A stretch of 64,000 bases of DNA from Lineus longissimus (Eukaryota; Nemertea; Pilidiophora; Heteronemertea; Lineidae). The stretch spans positions 18,848,001 to 18,912,000 of the forward strand of contig NC_088316.1 in NCBI RefSeq assembly GCF_910592395.1, given 5' to 3'. Under the pieces are notes generated by a model. That model worked only from the letters and a program-made list of their open reading frames with translations. It was not told the DNA's origin and did no database searches. Below are positions 26,335 through 58,210 of the stretch, piece after piece. Within the stretch, counting starts at the first letter, position 1, and each line of letters begins with the position of its first letter. The position numbers and the translations under genes were made by a program.

Positions 26335-26400
26335 TGACGCGCATGCGCGTCAGGTATATAGTCCCCAAATACAAACAGGGCTTTCATTCTTGTATCGTCT
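26335..26400 (+). promoter_or_regulatory. PRDM14 core promoter: NRF1-like palindrome plus TATA box
   Basis: A perfect 18-bp palindrome TGACGCGCATGCGCGTCA (26335-26352) contains the NRF1 consensus GCGCATGCGC and half CRE/AP-1 sites (TGACG) at each end. Two bases later a TATATA box sits at 26355-26360. The pyrimidine-rich TTCATTC near 26384-26390 is at the right distance to be the initiator. The first PRDM14 ATG is about 220 bp downstream, giving a plausible 5' UTR. That these elements act is inferred from spacing. Confidence 0.65.
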
Positions 26401-26608
26401 GGTAAAGTGTCTCGAGCAGACGATCGTTTGACATCGATATCACATGTCACAACCCGAGGACGTTTAGTTAGAAGCAGACAAACTCACGAAACAACTTCCA
26501 GTGTTTAACTCAGACATTAAGTGTGATATTTCGCGGACTTCGAATTTCATTGAACTTGTTTAGTGTTGGGTTTGTTTTATTTAGTGTTGATATCGTTTTG
26601 ATTGCATT

Positions 26609-46252
<19,644 letters not shown>

Positions 46253-46711
46253 TATGTTACGGCGATGTGTATTGGTCTGTGGATGCTGATGAAAATTTCC
46301 GTGGCGAAATAATTATAACAGCAATACGGATTGTCTGGAAGAAATACTGAGAGAGAACCAATAAAGGTTGAAACGACCACTGAGCTCTGGAGGACCACTG
46401 ATTGAAAACTTGATGTTGATATTTTCATTCACCTCACGTTTGCAATTAACGTCTTGATTAATCACACAGTCTAGGTTTGTCTAAATGACGCTGTGAAATG
46501 AGAGATTGAGACAAATCCATGTAAAGCGATGTGACCTTGAGATCCATGGATATCACTGGGATAGAGATGGCAAAGAATAAACCTCCAAGCTTCTTCTGAA
46601 TCTTTATTGTAAATATTGTAAATAACGATGTAATTTATTATGTCTCAGCCACATTGCCATATGAGAGTTTGAACCATGACACGGAGAAGCTGTGATGAAG
46701 AGCAAAATAAA
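46253..46711 (+). terminator. PRDM14 3' UTR with poly(A) signals
   Basis: AATAAA occurs near 46575-46580 and again at 46706-46711; the latter is followed by a TG/T-rich stretch (CTGCTGCTGTTTCTTCTTG) and is the better candidate. The UTR is thus about 330 or 480 bp. Confidence 0.6.
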
Positions 46712-47021
46712 GTGACTATGATCAACTGCTGCTGTTTCTTCTTGTTTGCAAATCTTTGACAGACGATTGTATCAACAGAGCTGGTTGCCTGGAGGGAAAT
46801 TTTTACGATAGTGTGCCAACCATGGACAGGATATGGCAGTTTGTATCAGTTAAGAGATGTCGACATATTGCCTCTCGTAAGGATTTCTTCTTCGAGACAC
46901 GGTGAAGTAAATGTTATGTTTTTCCGCCGTACAAAAGGAATGTTGTAGGCAGTAAACATGTTGCTCTCTACTCCATTTTCTTCAAAACCAAAAAAGGAGT
47001 CAGCTGTTTCTATCATCAATT

Positions 47022-48178
47022 GTCCCCGGTGCCTGCTGACACCAGCACCACCAAGCGAGCAGCTAACTATGTCCAACCTCTCCTGACCCAGGTGCCTACT
47101 GACACCACCATGGAGCCTGCAGCTGACTCTGACCACCATCCCCTGACCCAGGTACCTATAGCCCACCATAGAGCAGGCAGATAGCTGTGCTCAACCTCCC
47201 CTGACACGTTAGCCTACCGTCACCACCACGGAGCAGGCAGTTCGCTGTGCCCACCCTCCCCTGGCCGAGGTGCCTTCTACAAGTCACCACCACGGAGCAG
47301 GAAGCGCGCTGAGCCCACCCTCCCCTGAAACGGGTGCCTACCGCCATCATCACTGAGCAGGCAGTTCGATGTGCCCACCCTCCCCTGAAACGGGTGCCTA
47401 CCGTCATCACCACGGAGCAGGCAGTTCGATGTGCCCACCCTCCCCTGAAACGGGTGCCTACCGTCATCACCACGGAGCAGGCAGTTCGATGTGCCCACCC
47501 TCCCCTGAAACGGGTGCCTACCGTCATCACCACGGAGCAGGCAGTTCGATGTGCCCACCCTCCCCTGAAACGGGTGCCTACCGTCACCACCACGGAGCAG
47601 GCAGTTCGATGTGCCCACCCTCCCCTGAAACGGGTGCCTACCGTCATCACCACGGAGCAGGCAGTTCGATGTGCCCACCCTCCCCTGAAACGGGTGCCTA
47701 CCGTCATCACCACGGAGCAGGCAGTTCGATGTGCCCACCCTCCCCTGAAACGGGTGCCTACCGCCATCACCACTGAGCAGGCAGTTCGATGTGCCCACCC
47801 TCCCCTGGCCGAGGTGCCTTCTACAAGTCACCACCACGGAGCAGGCAGTTAAATGCCGTGTGCCCACCCTCCCCTGAAACGGGTGCCTACCGTCATCACC
47901 ACTGAGCAGGCAGTTCGATGTGCCCACCCTCCCCTGAAACGGGTGCCTCATACCGTCACCACCACGGAGCAGGCAGTTCGATGTGCCCACCCTCCCCTGA
48001 AACGGGTGCCTACCGTCATCACCACTGAGCAGGCAGTTCGATATGCCCACCCTCCCCTGGCCGAGGTGCCTTCTACAAGTCACCACCACGGAGCAGGCAG
48101 TTCGCTGTGCCCACCCTCCCCTGAAACGGGTGCCTCATACCGTCATCACCACGGAGCAGGCAGTTCGCTGTGCCCACT
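47022..48178. repeat. 60-bp minisatellite, about 19 copies
   Basis: The central block (47341-47760) is seven near-perfect 60-bp units differing at one or two positions. Outer copies are more diverged, especially at the left end (47022-47200). Each unit contains GAGCAGGCAGTTCGATGTGC and CCACCCTCCCCTGAAACGGG. A variant unit with GGCCGAGGTGCCTTCTACAAG recurs near 47263, 47808 and 48058, giving a higher-order pattern. Because 60 is a multiple of three and the unit lacks stops in several frames, frames of up to 270 codons open on both strands (20-residue repeats such as TTEQAVRCAHPPLKRVPTVI). None has an ATG, promoter or splice context I trust, so I call it non-coding. Confidence 0.95.
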
Positions 48179-49005
48179 GTTATACTGCTATTGACAGAGC
48201 GAGTTGCATGACGGCGGATACTGATCGATCAAGAGACATAGGCTTAATCGCTCATCATGGATTAAAAGATGGATAGCACGACTCTTATTATAGGTTGGGT
48301 GTCGTGGTGAGTTGTCTTTTTTTAAATTTCGTTGTTTCTTCAATATGTTCGTCGAGATTGAATATCCTAGTATTCGTTGGACCGTCTAATTAGGGTGCAG
48401 TCGTTGTCCTATTGTTGTGACTATGACACCAACGATGTTATATTTAGTTTACTACTGAAGATGCATCAGAATATCTAAAGTCAATGCCTCACACCTGACC
48501 AGGCTTCACACTGGCGCAGTGACCATGTTACCCTTTATCTATTCAAACCAGCCTGGAGAAGGTTCGTGTATCAATGAAATACTTTACGAACTCAATTTTC
48601 GTATCACACATGGCTTCAATTAGCACTGCCCTTTGGTGGTTACACGGACAAACTCCATACAATATTATTCGATTCGGTTCGCAGAAAGATACGATGGGTT
48701 ATAAGTAGAAGGTTCGATTTTCGATGCAATGGGCGAACATGGTCAAGTTATTTGTAGAAAACACCTGTAGCACATCCCAAATTAGCGACGAAGTCATTTG
48801 AATAATACAAGATGACAAAGATAAAGGCATATAAAGCGCTGATTTTGCGTGCTCAGGTGAAATTCTAGAAAATTGTCACGAAAATAATTATATTCTATTA
48901 AACTAGAACGAATCAGAACAGTTAGGTACTTGAGATCGGCACAAAACATGGAAGTCTGCACCCATCAGGCCCGACTTTAATTGCTTTATACTTCATTAAA
49001 TTGAC
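48179..49005. other. intergenic upstream of the Cys-loop receptor
   Basis: No gene seen. A TATAAAA at 49008-49014 lies only 1 bp before the receptor ATG, so it cannot place the start site upstream of that ATG; the true promoter should be further left in this stretch or beyond an unseen 5' exon. Confidence 0.4.
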
Positions 49006-49015
49006 AGTATAAAAG

Positions 49016-52000
49016 ATGAGATTTAGCCGTGGTGATCAAGCCGCACTTATCACCACAATACCTCTTTTTCATGTAATAATTCCAAGTTGCTTCGTGTGTT
49101 TCAGCGTCTTGGCGCTCATTAGCCCCAGCATGTGTAGTGCTTACTTCTTTCCAGAGGAGCTTTTTAGCACGTACAACAAGACAACCCGGCCAGGTTCATT
49201 GCAAGGTAGGATTTAATTACAAGCCTGCCGGCGACGCTTACTCAAGAGGTTGGGTGTGACGCCAATTCATGTGAATAAAGATCAGTGAATCGCCCATGCA
49301 TGCGCAATCACAGTGAGCTTCTGTCTATAAAACTTTTGGCTTTTCAACAGCCCCCATCCAAGCCTTGGCCCCTATCTGTCTTAAACAGATATGTCTTGCT
49401 TCCTTTCAGGGGAAACAATAATCGAATGCTGGTGTACATTGAATCTCTGGTGTACATTTTATAGGTCACATGGAGTAATACAAGAATGTATTACAATCTT
49501 GGATGTCCTTTAAAACATGGCTGTTATCTTTAACAAACTTTTAGACCAGGTATCATTGAGTCAAAGCAAATCCAATTTATTCATTTCCCAAAGAACTTTC
49601 CTGGCATATTCATGCACGGCAGCGGCAATGACGCAACAATAAATCATGTAAACCGAGACTACCACTTAATACACGCAACGCGCCGACAGGCACACGTTGT
49701 TATTTGGAAAATGAAAAGTTCCGTTTACGTTGAAAGTTCAACTTTGAGCGTTTAATAACCAAAGGTATCTCGGACTATTTACAAAAGGTGAACAAACAAG
49801 CGAATGATGAAATTAAATAAAGCGTGATGTAATTCAAATATTTGATGAATTATTTCAATACACAAGTAGAAATATTGGTTGAATTCATGAAAAACTAGTC
49901 AAGAGCAGTTCTATAAACAGTATCAATTTTTTTATATATCATTGCTGTTTAGATGTAATTACACTGATCAACATCTGACCGTTTGAAATATACCGCATCA
50001 TTAAAGTAGGCCATCTCTGATTGCCGGGCACCGGGAAAACATCTCGGCTGATGACGCCGCTCTTCCTGGCCGTGGAAGCTCGCCTGAAAACGTTGTGGCT
50101 GGTTTCCGGCTATGAAACGAGCGCTGGTGTATGGTTGGTTGCAAATCAAAAGCCATGCACCTGTCGCTAACACCAAATGGATGACAGGATTAGAGATGTC
50201 ACTAACTATGCAACGTGTAAGTGTGATGTCAGTGACATCTCAACTACCGTCTATAGATGTCAGTTGAGATGTCACTGGAATACTATACATGCATTGATGA
50301 AAGTCAAGATTGCCTCTAACTACATGCATGGATGACAGTGGAGATGTCACTAAATACATGCTTGGATGACAGTTGAGATTGTCACTATCAAATCTTTACA
50401 TGGATGTTGACGGTAGAAATTGTCACTTGACAACAGTTGAGATTATCAATGACAAGGTGACCTAGAGTCACTTCTACCTTCGTTAGATACACAACCAACA
50501 TGGCAGAACAGTATATTGAAGTAGGAGTAATCCTCTTACATCGGATCTTGACTTGTTCATAACTCAGGGTTCGGATGGAGTAATGAGTAACTATATCATG
50601 ATCTACAACTGAAAACGGACTCGGCAATTAGCTAGACAGAAAACAGTTCAAACATCGGCCACTCGTTGATTAAGTAGAGAATTTTTATGCTTATTTGTTT
50701 GTCTAGCTGGTACTGGTTCTGCACAGGGAAATCAGCCTGTGCATAGTTATAAGAGGTGCGGGCGTAGTTCTACTTCTGGAGGACCAGCACTGCATCTGTG
50801 GCACACGATCTCGGGGTCATTGTGAACATTACCGTTGTTGAGATTCATTATTTCTTTATGATTTGTTCTTCTCATTGCCAGTTCAAAAACTGTAATGCTA
50901 AGAGGAAACTCCCAATCATGTACCTGGTTTCTAATTCCTATCATTCAATTCGAAACGATAGCGCTACCTGAAGGTTTATGGGGTTTTAACGCCATAAAAC
51001 TTCAGGAAACGCTAACCGGGTTGATGTCACTTGACATGAGTAATGAAGATACATTGTATAACTCCTGTAAATATCATCGACCTATCATTAGACAGGCGCC
51101 GCCCGCCATGTCACTGGGGAATTCAAAGCAGATCCGGTAAATTAATGGTAAAGCTGACTTGAGAGGAAACACCCAACTGATTGCGTGCTGATTGCTTTTC
51201 TGCCAATTGGATACACTATTTGACATCGTCTTCATAGAATCAAAAATCTAAGCTCGCAGCTAGCTTTATCCCTAGTATAGTAGTGCTCCATCGGTTGGAT
51301 CGCTGCTAATGTGCAGGGTCTGATCACAACTGTCGGGTGTCCACCGCAGAAGATGCAAAACATATACCCCACATACCGTACAAGGAACGCATTTCGTTCT
51401 GGCGAAGTAACGCTGTGTAACGTCTTAATTCAGAACTTTAGGTGTATTTTTGTGATCTGCTACTGACATGTTACTATCGATCACCTGGGACTGGTGATTG
51501 CGTATCACCGACGATGATAACTGGAACAAATCTAGTAGAACACGATATACGCCTATATGGCCGTCTGAATCGAGACATGCGTAATTGGATCTCAGATAGA
51601 GCGGTTCCACCAAAATCGACTACGTTCCAGAGAGCGACCTGCTCATCATCATTGTTTCCGCTACAGCTCTTCATTCAAGAAAATGAATTTGTCTTGCTTC
51701 GTATAAAACTTTTGATCATCATCTGAAATATTTCATTATAGTCTGTGGCAATGAATGGCCTCAATCATTTCAACTCGTCGCAGGAGCATGCTGTCTTCGA
51801 GTTGGATCAAGTGACAGAAACATTGGAACCTTGTGGTACTGAGAGACATTCTGATGAAACCTCTGCAATTCTCTGTTTTCAGATGAGGTCACTGTAGTAA
51901 CGGTCGACATGCACGTTAGCACCATCAGCTCAGTCAGTGGAATATCAATGGTGAGTGCTTGATACTCTTACGTTTATGACATTTGCAGTTTCTTAAAGGG

Positions 52001-55000
52001 GGCGATACACTTATTCAGCTCATTTCCTTTCATGCAAATTTCAGCTCTAAAAGCTCAGTACATGTAGTGGTTAAAAGATATCAAGATAGAGCCAAACTGT
52101 CTGCATGGATTCATGGAAAGTTTCCTGGACGGCCCTAATCCGACATGTCCGAGAAATTTTTAGACAAGAGTTTGAAGCATTGGTAAAAAAATTACGTTGT
52201 CGGCAGGATTCGAACCTGCGCGGGGAGACCCCAATGGATTTCTAGTCCATCGCCTTAACCACTCGGCCACGACAACTGTTTGGATATCTACGAGCATGGA
52301 GGAATCTTCACAACGATAGTAAGAAAAACTACCCGAAACATTGGGTGATATGAATAAGGACTAGTAAATGATTTTACTTCAGTTTTGTACAGAAAGGCCT
52401 AGTGTAAATGTATATGGGGTTTTCAGTAAAAGCAATTGCTAGTCTTTATTCATATCACCCATTATCTTGACTTAAACCTGTCTGTGTCTCCTGCAGGATT
52501 ACGAGATCGATTTGTACTTTCGTCAGACCTGGCAGGACCCTCGGTTTAAGTTCAATGGTATGAAGTCGATCACGCTGAGCCCGTATAGGATCAAGGACAT
52601 ATGGTGGCCCGATACCTTCTTCTACAACGCCAAGCGGGGAAAGCTACAGGACATCACACGACCAAATGAGTTTGTTCATATATTCCCCGATGGTACAGTC
52701 AACACCAGTGTTCGGTGAGTCACAAACATGGTGTGATGAGGAGTGAACAGTTCTCTGCACTTTGCAGTTAACAATCTTAATCGGCGAGTTGAAACACCCA
52801 ACATGAGATTAGTAAGACTCCTGAATCATCATGGTCACAATACATGTATTTCATCACTAGAATATAAACGAGGCGTTTTGATTCAAGCCAGATAGTGCAT
52901 GCTACACGAATAACAGGCTGGAGTTGGTGCTGTTTTCTCCAAGATGATGGTACTGAGTGTTCCGCCTGAACACCTTAGGCCGACGACACAACATCGAATA
53001 TAAGGATGTAAAGTGGCAGAAATTGAGTCAATTTTGCCACCTCGTCCTTTGTTAGTTTGTCATGGGAAGACTAGCAATCTGACGAATGCTGGCAAATGAC
53101 CATAATCAGTTACTAAAGCAACCCAGTATTATCATAGAAGTCTCTAACGGACACCTCCTAATCATGCCGGTTACCATAGTCGATCCCCTTCAGGTTGACC
53201 CTTCTTCTGTCCTGTTTCCTTGAACTCGAATACTTCCCGATGGATGAACAGGACTGCGAGATCGTCATTGGAAGCTGTAAGTTGACGTTTTCGCTCATTG
53301 GTGCGTTAAACGACGACATGTTTTCCTCAGTGAAAATCTTTGTTTCATATCAAATTGTGTCCAACTGCTATGCAGTATATAATCCTAATCGGGTGATTGA
53401 TCATGACTGCGTGTACATCGGCGCATTACCAGTCTAACAGCGGATGCAAAGTCACCCAACGATGACTTTATCCGTTACCGTACCAGTCGTAATAAAACTT
53501 CAACCTGTGTGTCATACAATCGATACAACTTTCCACTGCAGCATTATTGCCAATTATACTGACAAGTTCTGCCACTTCGCCGCAGTTTGTGAGGGTTTGG
53601 TACATTTGTTAGATCCAAAATTGCTCGTCCCACTGTTTGGTTTTAGACTGATCTATTGCCCGCCACAATATGCACCGTTGTTTTAGGGTAGGTTTCCACG
53701 GAATGCCATTTGAAGAGCGTTTTCGCATGAATTTTGTATGACACTCGACTTTTGCATAGTGTGGATGCTGGTGCGGCGTAAAATAACACTAGCTTATTTT
53801 GTCTCGATCGTATTCAGTGGAATCATACCTTTACCCAAACAGGATATTCACCCACCATCTCATTTATATTTCAGACGGTTACAAAGACACTGATATAAAA
53901 TATGCATTCGCCTACAATTTCTCAACACAGTTCAACGAAAACTTGATCCTGCCCGAGTTCGTCATCGATCGGAAAGTTGCCCAGGTGCCCGTGACAGATG
54001 TATACCCATCGGGTAAGCGACAAAACTTGGAAGATATATCATTTCCGTTTCTCGAACCTACTTTAGTCCACCGTTTTCCCTGGAAAATAGTCTAGTCAAT
54101 GTTCTTTCCCGTACGACTCGGACTATGATTTTTACTCGGTTTTACAAACTGCCATCAGTTGGCGTCGCGGTAGGATCACTGCATCAGAATATGGTACTCT
54201 GCAGCGAGGCAATTAACGCGACGAGTTATTCAGTATCAGATAATGTAAGCTAACTTTGATATTTTCATGCAGGGAACTACAGCAAATTGAAATTCATCTT
54301 TCACATGAAGCGGGCCTTCGGCTACTACATGATCCAAACCTACATCCCGAGCATGTTAGTGGTCATCCTCTCCTGGGTCAGTTTCTGGTTAGACGTCAGG
54401 GCAACGCCGGCCAGGATCTCAGTGGGCCTACTCACGGTTCTGACCATCACAACACAAGCGTCCGGTGTCAACTCGCAGCTCCCGCGGGTGTCATACATCA
54501 AGGCTATCGACGTGTGGATGTCCTCCTGTTTGGTGTTTGTAGTTGTCGCCTTGGTTGAGTTTGCTGTAGTGAATGTGCTGACGAGGAAGAATGATGATAG
54601 GGCGCGAACGATGAGGCTTGGGACTCCTTGTAACACGAACCACGATCGATTCACTACGGTAAGGTCCATGAAGGGGGCAATGAATTGATACGAGATGAAA
54701 GGATAATAAGAGATTTTCTACTGAAGACAACTTTTCTGCCCTAATTCGCACTCAGAGCAGACACGTTATTCTGCTAAAGCGAGACAGACAATTGAGTTGG
54801 CGAAGCCAAGCAAAAAAATGACTGAAAAACTAAGCCAGAAGCGGAGATAGATTCATCACTGTGACTTCACTCCGTAATTAAAAATACCTTATCATTTCCT
54901 TCATTTTCCTTTCAGTCCATTGACTCAGGCTTGGACCTACCGCCACGAGGCCTGTCAGTCATAGCCTTAGATGACGATGACAAACGTAGGAGATCCACAC

Positions 55001-55215
55001 CAAGAACCGAGCCTCAAACTAACATTCAAAAGTGTCTATCATCGCTGCCATTTCGTCGTAAAGCTTCATCTGATCATGATGTACATCTCAACGCAGAAAT
55101 AATGGTGGAAACCTTTTCTCGATACTTCTTTCCCATTGCTTTTCTTTGTTTTAATGTGATATACTGGCTGCATTACTGGTGCAGGTGGTTTACAAATGAG
55201 ACGTGTAGGGGTTGA
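49016..55215 (+). CDS. Cys-loop ligand-gated anion channel subunit (GABA-A/glycine/GluCl-like)
   Basis: Pentameric neurotransmitter-gated chloride channel subunit of the plasma membrane. Exons: 49016-49205, 51883-51950, 52497-52714, 53194-53276, 53875-54012, 54273-54658, 54916-55215; GT-AG, phases consistent, 460 residues. A hydrophobic signal peptide (about 1-42) precedes EELFSTYNKTTRPG. The ligand-binding domain shows LYFRQTWQDPR, DIWWPDTFFYNAKRG and the Cys-loop C-FLELEYFPMDEQD-C (166-180, 13 residues between cysteines). M1 is YYMIQTYIPSMLVVILSWVS. PAR at 278-280 before M2 marks anion selectivity. M2 reads ISVGLLTVLTITTQASG, M3 starts AIDVWMSSC and M4 is RYFFPIAFLCFNVIYWLHYW near the end. 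Loop C lacks the second cysteine pair typical of GlyR, GluCl and HisCl, which leans towards GABA-A-type, but M2-M3 resembles GlyR/GluCl. The ligand cannot be assigned. At M2 position 6' it has Leu where the family nearly always has Thr. Confidence 0.95.
49206..51882 (+). other. Cys-loop receptor intron 1
   Basis: 2.7 kb intron between the signal-peptide exon and the exon starting DEVTVVTVDM. It contains the short tandem repeat at 50178-50440. Frames near 51.4-51.7 kb have no family motif and do not fit the receptor reading phase. Confidence 0.6.
50178..50440. repeat. degenerate tandem repeat, unit about 35-60 bp
   Basis: Variants of GGATGACAGTTGAGATGTCACTAAATACATGC recur at least five times (about 50179, 50250, 50330, 50365, 50400), with the core GA(T/G)GTCA(C/G) also appearing inverted (TGATGTCAGTGACATCTCA near 50224). 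Copies have diverged. Confidence 0.65.
52195..52276 (-). tRNA. tRNA-Ser(AGA)
   Basis: Minus-strand type II tRNA of 82 nt. Acceptor GTTGTCG/CGACAAC pairs fully, with discriminator G. The D arm reads GGCCGAGTGGTTAAGGC, the anticodon loop CTAGAAA carries AGA, and a long variable arm (TTGGGGTCTCCCCGC) and T arm GCAGG-TTCGAAT-CCTGC are intact. It is nearly identical to vertebrate tRNA-Ser(AGA) as I recall it. A TTTTTTT terminator on the minus strand lies at 52191-52185. The gene sits inside intron 2 of the Cys-loop receptor, transcribed against it. Confidence 0.97.
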
Positions 55216-55397
55216 ACGAAATACACCGTTTAAAAAATGTTCCCATATCTCAGTATTACCTCGAATTGAATGGGTAACACAGAGTAACAATGCCTATCTT
55301 GTTTTCTTTTTCTCGCGCTCATTAAAAATGAAGATTGAGAGAAACAGTCAGAAACGGAAATGAGACTCGGCACCAAGTAAAATTAACGTCAAATAAA
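55216..55397 (+). terminator. Cys-loop receptor 3' UTR and poly(A) signal
   Basis: AATAAA at 55392-55397, about 180 bp after the stop codon, is the first hexamer seen and is followed by T-rich sequence (TATTGTTTCACGAGTTCTTTC). Confidence 0.5.
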
Positions 55398-58210
55398 TCG
55401 GACATGTTACCTATTGTTTCACGAGTTCTTTCTTACGCGACGTTCATAGTGCTATGAATTGGCCTTCCCATGGAAGCATGATGAATGCACTGCTGCAGAT
55501 TCAGACTGCAATCTCCTTCGTTCATATATATATATATATGGTGAAGCCTCAAACGATTGAGTTGAACGTGGGACACAATCACTGAATGAAATCAGCCAAG
55601 TACATCATCAGTGTCAACATTTCTGCGACAAAAATAGATAGAAGTATCGTTGAATTTTTTTGAAAACTTGCCCCGATTTTCACGGGTGTTGCACGAGGAT
55701 TCCATGTATAGACAAGGCAGTAGAAGTAGAACAGGGCAGTTCCGACTATAAGATCCACTACCCTGCTGTACGCAGGGTATCCAGTGCCGTGCAGGCAATG
55801 TCCTTTGTATAACTTCGGGCGACGTGAGCCGAGGCTAGTGTTGAAGTGGGCTGGATATCGGACACAACCTAGAACTAAGACGAGCTCTTGTCCACTCCCA
55901 GACCGATGGAAAATCCGGGACGAACTAACAATGTAGCATATTTGTGTACGGCTTCTAGTTTATTGATCATGGACTAAGTTGGATTGATAATGAGTTCGAC
56001 CATCCAGTGTCGAGTCGGGCATCCGTACCTTATTCCAAAACTAACCTTAAAGTACACAGACAATATCTAATCACCTAGCGGCTGCCATCACAGGTGGTCA
56101 ATCCCTGACAATGATAAGTAACATAATATGGCTTGGCCTGTGCTGTCCTTAAACTCAAACCAGCGGCTCATTTTGCATCCTATCATATGGATAACATTCA
56201 TTTCACTTTCATCTCACAGCATTGATCGAGCTGATTACGTGAACCTATGACCACACCATGCAAATATCGGTCAAATGAATGTGCTTAATGTAGACACTAC
56301 ACAATAACGATAATTACCATTCTGAATGAATTACAATATCAAGTAGTTCAGCCCAATTATAGCATACTTTGTGCAGACGATTTGACGTGTATCATTTGGA
56401 CCCATTGCAGCCTACCAAGGTAGATTAAGGGATGCTTGCATCAATCTATCTCAGGCTGGCTCACTGCAGACTGCCCAAATCTGAAATTCCTCCAGACATG
56501 TAGGTTGTTGCAGACTCGCAGCCGATATCCTCCTTTTAAATAGCCACAATACCATTAACGGGGGTGGGGTGGGGTGGCAGGGAAGGGTTGGTTGCTGGGG
56601 TGCAATGGGAAACTTGTTCCAGCATATTCAAAATCTGGAGCATAGCTCCACACTCTAATGCCTACAGGGAAAATCTGTATGAAATACTGATCCGATACTA
56701 CACAAGATAATGAGGCACGATATTAACATCATGCCGGAAGACTGTAATGAGTGTCCAGAGACAGAATCAGGTCACCATTTCCCCCGACAGGAATTAGCCG
56801 TTAGTGCACAACGTTTTAATTCTCAAGCATCACAACTTTTAAATGATTATCAGTGCGAATTGAGTGACATGTTATTGCCGCCAAAATACTAGCAGTTGGA
56901 GATGATTTTCTTAACAGGTGCCCTATCAGTTCCATTAGGACACAATTTGGCCAGCAACCTTTGGGGTAGTTAGGATTCAACATGGTTTGTTGCTAACCAC
57001 CGATTGGTGAGGCGCAAGCAACGATTGGACCATCTCCACTATGTGATCACGTCCGAAAATCTCGACATGGTGGCTTTAATGAGGCCAACACGAGCGTCCT
57101 ATTAAATATCTCGTGATATTCCGACAAGAGTAAATACTGCTCTAATCATCTGACATAATTTCTCTATCTTCCTGACATATAAATTACGTTTATCAAAAGC
57201 ATACATTCGTGTGTATTTGACATGTTTGATGTGCCTTATGTTCAAACAATTTGCAGAATCGATGTCAAACACTTGATTATATGATCACATATATACATAC
57301 TAGTAGACTGCAGCGTTCAGTAGATGGCAGCGACGATCGAGCAGGTGACCCATTTTCGCTCATGCCATGCACAACGTTTGACCAGCGAAATAACATTTCT
57401 GCAACAGGGTGAAAATACTGATGTCTGCTTTGCAACAGCATTATGATCATGAGCAGTCCTTCAGATACCCAAATATACTTGTATATATATGACGTACCAG
57501 TCTAAGAGTGCGCGTAGTTGGTCATACGAAATGTCTCATTGCGATATAAGGCAACTGCTGCAGATTGGGGCTATCACACACACACACACACAACTACAAC
57601 AATACAAGAGGAAACACGCCAGATCGCCGCATGATGCCACCGCTGTACACCCCGATACCTCATTTCTGACCTTTATGGGACTCGGTAAGAAGGTAAGGTT
57701 AGAAAAAAAACTTGTCAATAAAGAAATGATACATACACCTCGTCATATTTTCATGAAAAACATTACCGATACATCAGCAGAACAAACATACACATTCTAC
57801 ATGTATATTTCCTGTCCAGATCCCGTTGGACTGTATCAAAGAAATGAGGAGAGACAGTGTGTCTTTGTCAACAGGAGTCGAACAATTAAAGACACTACAA
57901 AGAGAATCAATCATAGTAATCCGAACCCCAGGGTAGGCTGCATATAGGACCATGACTTCCAGGCTAAACATTTCTTCTACTAAACATAAAAAATCACAAA
58001 GGGACTAGGTTCATATTGACAGTTTAAGTATAAAAATCGAAATCCGCCATTGCACTGGACATCATAATTCTGAACTAATCATGTATCTATTATATCCGAT
58101 GGCACAGAATGTAGAAAAATAATTGTCATAATGTGTATGCCATCGTCAGGAATCTTGAATATACTGACAAAATAATAATGTCCACTCATGCACCATGAAG
58201 TCTTTAGTGT
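55398..58210. other. intergenic between convergent receptor and cofilin genes
   Basis: No gene was recognised. Small features: an AT dinucleotide run at about 55524-55538, a G-quadruplex-type run on the plus strand at 56559-56586, and a CA run at about 57575-57591. The 152-codon frame at 57489-57947 starts with ATG but overlaps the CA run and shows no domain. The cofilin 3' UTR must occupy the right end; no AATAAA on the minus strand was identified with confidence. Confidence 0.5.
56559..56586 (+). other. G-quadruplex-type sequence
   Basis: Four G-runs (GGGGG, GGGG, GGGG, GGG) are separated by single T or TGGCA loops, meeting the usual G4 pattern on the plus strand. No gene is adjacent; the role is unknown. 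Confidence 0.6.

Noticed and set aside
47277-48089. 270-codon minus-strand frame and 172-codon plus-strand frames in the minisatellite
   Set aside because: They follow from a stop-free unit whose length is a multiple of three; frames open on both strands, start without ATG and lack splice or promoter context.
49008-49014. TATAAAA immediately before the Cys-loop receptor ATG
   Set aside because: At 1 bp from the ATG it would start transcription inside the signal peptide codons; taken as chance or as part of a 5' UTR.
57489-57947. 152-codon frame starting with ATG between the receptor and cofilin genes
   Set aside because: Runs through a CA microsatellite, shows no domain or conserved motif and no supporting splice or poly(A) signal.
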